Shown here: positions 51,603-53,768 of the stretch, one piece after another | Position numbering within the stretch: position 1 is the stretch's first letter | Layout of the letters: the number at the start of each line of letters is the position of its first letter | Origin: Bacteroidales bacterium UBA6248 | GTDB taxonomy: Bacteria; Bacteroidota; Bacteroidia; Bacteroidales; Lentimicrobiaceae | Length of the DNA: 53,768 bases | Assembly: GCA_002441345.1 (NCBI GenBank) | Contig: DJVU01000059.1 | Span: 1-53,768 of the forward strand | Direction of reading: 5' to 3' | The notes under the pieces: generated by a model | The model's input: the letters and a program-made list of their open reading frames with translations, nothing else | Told to the model about the DNA's origin: nothing | Database searches by the model: none | Program-made: the position numbers and the translations under genes

Positions 51603-53726
51603 CTAGTAGAACATCAGCCTGTTGTCTTTGATATCGGCTTTGCGTTTCAGAGCTTCTGCAGCTTCACGCTGGGCACGGGTGGCAAATGCATTTTTGATCA
51701 TTCGTTTTTCGGAGGTAAAGTCATCCTTTGGAGCTGCCGGTGTAATAGCTTCGTTAACTACGACAAAAACGGCCTGGTTGCCTTTGATGGGTTTCGACAT
51801 CTGCCCGGCCTCCATGGTAAATATTGTTCCGATTACCTCATCTTCTTTTCCGTAACCGGGAAGGTTTGAAGCGGCAAATGCAACTTCATTGGTATCGGCC
51901 TTCATACCCAGAGCATGGTAACCCTTATCGATATCGGCGATGGTCTTGATTTCCCTGTTAATTTCAGCGATCAGCAATTCACCTTTCTTCTCTCTGATCA
52001 CAAGCGGCTCAATAAATTCCCGGATTTCTTCAAGCGAGGGGATTCCCTTTTCACGTTTTTGTTTCAGGATGGCAACAACGTAGCGGTTATCCACATCAAA
52101 TACCTGAGATACTTCGCCGGTTTCCCGTTTTTTGTCAAACGACCAGCGAATAATTTCACGTGCCTGGGGAATTCCGGGGATGGAATTCATATCGGTACTG
52201 ATGCGTTCAGCGAGTCTTTTAGTATAACCTTTTTCTTCGATAATCCTGTTGAAGCCTTCTTCGTTGCCTGATTCATTGGCAAACTGGCTGGCCAGGGTAT
52301 AAATGTCCTGCATGGTCTTTGAACTGGGCTCAATGGCCAGTTTAACCATGGCTACGCGAACTTTTTTAGCCGGGCTGGTTTTTCCTGTGATTTTCACCAC
52401 ATGATACCCGAACTGGGTTTCAACGGTAAGAACATCGCCGACTTTTCCATTCAGAACGGCATTGTTGAAAGGTGCAACCATGGCGCCATCGGGGAACCAT
52501 TCCAGATCGCCCTTGGAGGTAGCAGCGGTTTTATCGTCGTTGATGCTGCTGCTGGCAAGTTCGTCAAATTTTGAAGGGCTTGACTTTACAACAGCCAGGA
52601 TGGAGTCAGCTTTAGCTTTAGCCTGGTCTCTGGTAAGGGTGGTTGCAGGATTTACATTGGTTCCCATATAGGAAACCAGGATATGGCTGGCCCTGAGTGA
52701 GTCGGGACGGTTCTGAACGTCAACCAGACGGGCCATTTGATACATGTTGTTTTCAACATAAGGTCCGAAGGTTGTTCCAACCGGAGCGTTGAACATCAGT
52801 GAGTCGAGCTGGTAGGGAAGAGAGCCTCTTTTAATCCAGGTACTGTCGTAGCGGACGTCAGAGGTGGAATTTACAAATGCGGCCACATTTTCAATGGTTG
52901 TAAACTCATCGTAAATTTTGCGGGCTTCCTGGCCAATCCGCATCCGGTCGTCGTCAGAGGGCAGAATGTCAAAAGCAACATATTCCAGATCCCTTGAAGC
53001 TTCCTGCTGGTATTTCTGTTTGTTTTTGTCGTAAAATGCCTTGTAGTCGGCATCGGCAACCTTGACAAGGCTGTCGGCAATGCTGGAATAAGGCGCTCCG
53101 TAATAACGGATCTTTGCTTTTGTATTGCGAGCCTCATAGTCGCGTTTGGCGAAAGCCCCGGGCACATAAAAGCCTTTGGTGATGAGGTTGCGGTATTTTG
53201 TATTGAGACGGTCTTCCCTGATAGCCTTTTCGATAGTCAGGTAACGCCTTTTCATTTCAGGATCTACGTTATCGAGGTTCTGAAGGAAGTTGATAACGTT
53301 GGCAGGGTCAAATGCACCTGTCTGGGGATCGCTGAAACTCTGACGGATGTACATGTGCGGGTTGGTACCCCTGATCTGGTCATCGAGTTCTGCAGTGGAT
53401 ACGCTCATTCCTAGACGGCCAACCTCTTCAAGCAAAAGGGTTTCATTAACCACCTGCTCCCAGGTAGACTGACGTACCTGAAATTGTTCTTCGGGTGTGA
53501 GGTTATCGCTTCCGGTGTTCATCTTCCGGGCTTCCATACTCTCTTCAACTCTCATGTTGAAATCGGTAGCCAGAATCTGCTCACCGTCGATCTCTCCTAT
53601 GGTGTTGATGCCGCGCCTGGGGCTGCGGTTCGACAAAAGGTCTCCCAGTACAAAGGCAGCAAGTGCAATACCGATGATGGTAACAATTAACCCGGAACGT
53701 TTACGAATATCTCCGATTAAAGCCAT
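51603..53726 (-). CDS. PpiD/SurA-like peptidyl-prolyl isomerase foldase
   Basis: A 707-residue membrane-anchored periplasmic chaperone. It has a short cytoplasmic start, one membrane segment (about 12-32, GLIVTIIGIALAAFVLGDLL) and a SurA_N-like helical domain (about 40-220). A parvulin rotamase domain (about 340-460) has SLRASHILVSYMG and VGDVLTVETQFGYHVVKI. A second parvulin-like region and a C-terminal helix follow. This is the Bacteroidetes PpiD type, thought to fold exported outer-membrane proteins. Isomerase activity cannot be judged from the sequence. Confidence 0.92.
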   Translation of the reverse strand: MALIGDIRKRSGLIVTIIGIALAAFVLGDLLSNRSPRRGINTIGEIDGEQILATDFNMRVEESMEARKMNTGSDNLTPEEQFQVRQSTWEQVVNETLLLEEVGRLGMSVSTAELDDQIRGTNPHMYIRQSFSDPQTGAFDPANVINFLQNLDNVDPEMKRRYLTIEKAIREDRLNTKYRNLITKGFYVPGAFAKRDYEARNTKAKIRYYGAPYSSIADSLVKVADADYKAFYDKNKQKYQQEASRDLEYVAFDILPSDDDRMRIGQEARKIYDEFTTIENVAAFVNSTSDVRYDSTWIKRGSLPYQLDSLMFNAPVGTTFGPYVENNMYQMARLVDVQNRPDSLRASHILVSYMGTNVNPATTLTRDQAKAKADSILAVVKSSPSKFDELASSSINDDKTAATSKGDLEWFPDGAMVAPFNNAVLNGKVGDVLTVETQFGYHVVKITGKTSPAKKVRVAMVKLAIEPSSKTMQDIYTLASQFANESGNEEGFNRIIEEKGYTKRLAERISTDMNSIPGIPQAREIIRWSFDKKRETGEVSQVFDVDNRYVVAILKQKREKGIPSLEEIREFIEPLVIREKKGELLIAEINREIKTIADIDKGYHALGMKADTNEVAFAASNLPGYGKEDEVIGTIFTMEAGQMSKPIKGNQAVFVVVNEAITPAAPKDDFTSEKRMIKNAFATRAQREAAEALKRKADIKDNRLMFY

Positions 53727-53752
53727 TTTAATAGATTTTTATTAGAGGGTGC

Positions 53753-53760
53753 AAATTTAC
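53753..53760 (-). promoter_or_regulatory. PpiD-like gene -7 promoter element
   Basis: TAAATTTG followed by CACCC on the minus strand, 26 bases before the ATG. The -33 part lies beyond the window edge. Confidence 0.65.
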
Positions 53761-53768
53761 AATAATTG

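Noticed and set aside
1..53768. CRISPR arrays, insertion sequences, prophage, rRNA genes or defence islands
   Set aside because: No regularly spaced repeats, transposase, integrase, phage structural gene or rRNA segment was seen; the region is ordinary chromosome.

Overview
The window reads as an ordinary chromosomal stretch from a member of the Bacteroidetes, most likely a Bacteroidales-type organism; genus and species cannot be assigned from it. The evidence is lineage-typical genes (GldH, DUF4270, DUF4837, a short GT5-only 'glycogen synthase', SurA/PpiD-type foldase), type IX secretion (T9SS) sorting domains on secreted proteins, and 19 copies of the Bacteroidetes -7 promoter element TAnnTTTG at gene starts. 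There is no CRISPR array, insertion sequence, prophage, rRNA operon or plasmid-type gene. One tRNA gene, tRNA-Leu(CAA), is present.

Layout. 1-2.5 kb: tyrS and a divergent SDR-type epimerase/reductase. 2.6-4.1 kb: an MltF-like lytic transglycosylase lipoprotein. 4.3-11.5 kb: an eight-gene minus-strand efflux operon (TetR regulator, TolC, HlyD-type lipoprotein, DUF2147, two ABC ATPases, two ABC-2 permeases) with a candidate autoregulatory operator. 11.6-14.8 kb: a DUF4837 lipoprotein and a four-LysM MltD-like transglycosylase. 15.2-19.7 kb: an anti-sigma/TonB fusion, its ECF sigma factor and a large secreted lamin-tail-domain protein. 20-21.9 kb: asd and ribF. 21.9-26.2 kb: gldH, a viroplasmin-type RNase H, tRNA-Leu, a LamG/T9SS protein, a secreted EEP nuclease and a small secreted protein. 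26.6-29.8 kb: a GH53 endo-galactanase lipoprotein and an S41 peptidase. 29.9-34.5 kb: glmS, DUF4270 and a GT5-only synthase-like protein. 34.9-38.1 kb: a 1077-residue fused HcnA/HcnB/HcnC-type flavo-iron-sulfur oxidoreductase. 38.3-41.0 kb: DUF177-rpmF-plsX-fabH. 41.2-43.8 kb: a GNAT, a PHP phosphoesterase and a U32 protein. 44.2-51.2 kb: a hybrid histidine kinase, queD, a T9SS endonuclease I, a divergent MntP-like membrane protein, pyk and comF. 51.6-53.7 kb: a PpiD-like foldase.

Most genes are housekeeping or envelope functions: amino-acid, flavin, lipid and amino-sugar synthesis, translation, murein turnover, and secretion and folding of outer-membrane proteins. Accessory traits are exporter-based defence, extracellular DNA degradation (two secreted nucleases) and galactan cleavage.

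I found no clearly novel defence or mobile system. The best candidates for undescribed biology are: (1) the glmS locus, with a long potentially folded leader and upstream genes for DUF4270 and a GT5-only protein lacking the usual substrate-binding motif; (2) the single-chain HcnABC-like oxidoreductase of unknown substrate; (3) DUF2147 embedded in an exporter operon with a probable operator; (4) a degenerate MntP-like protein. All functional links are inferred from sequence alone.
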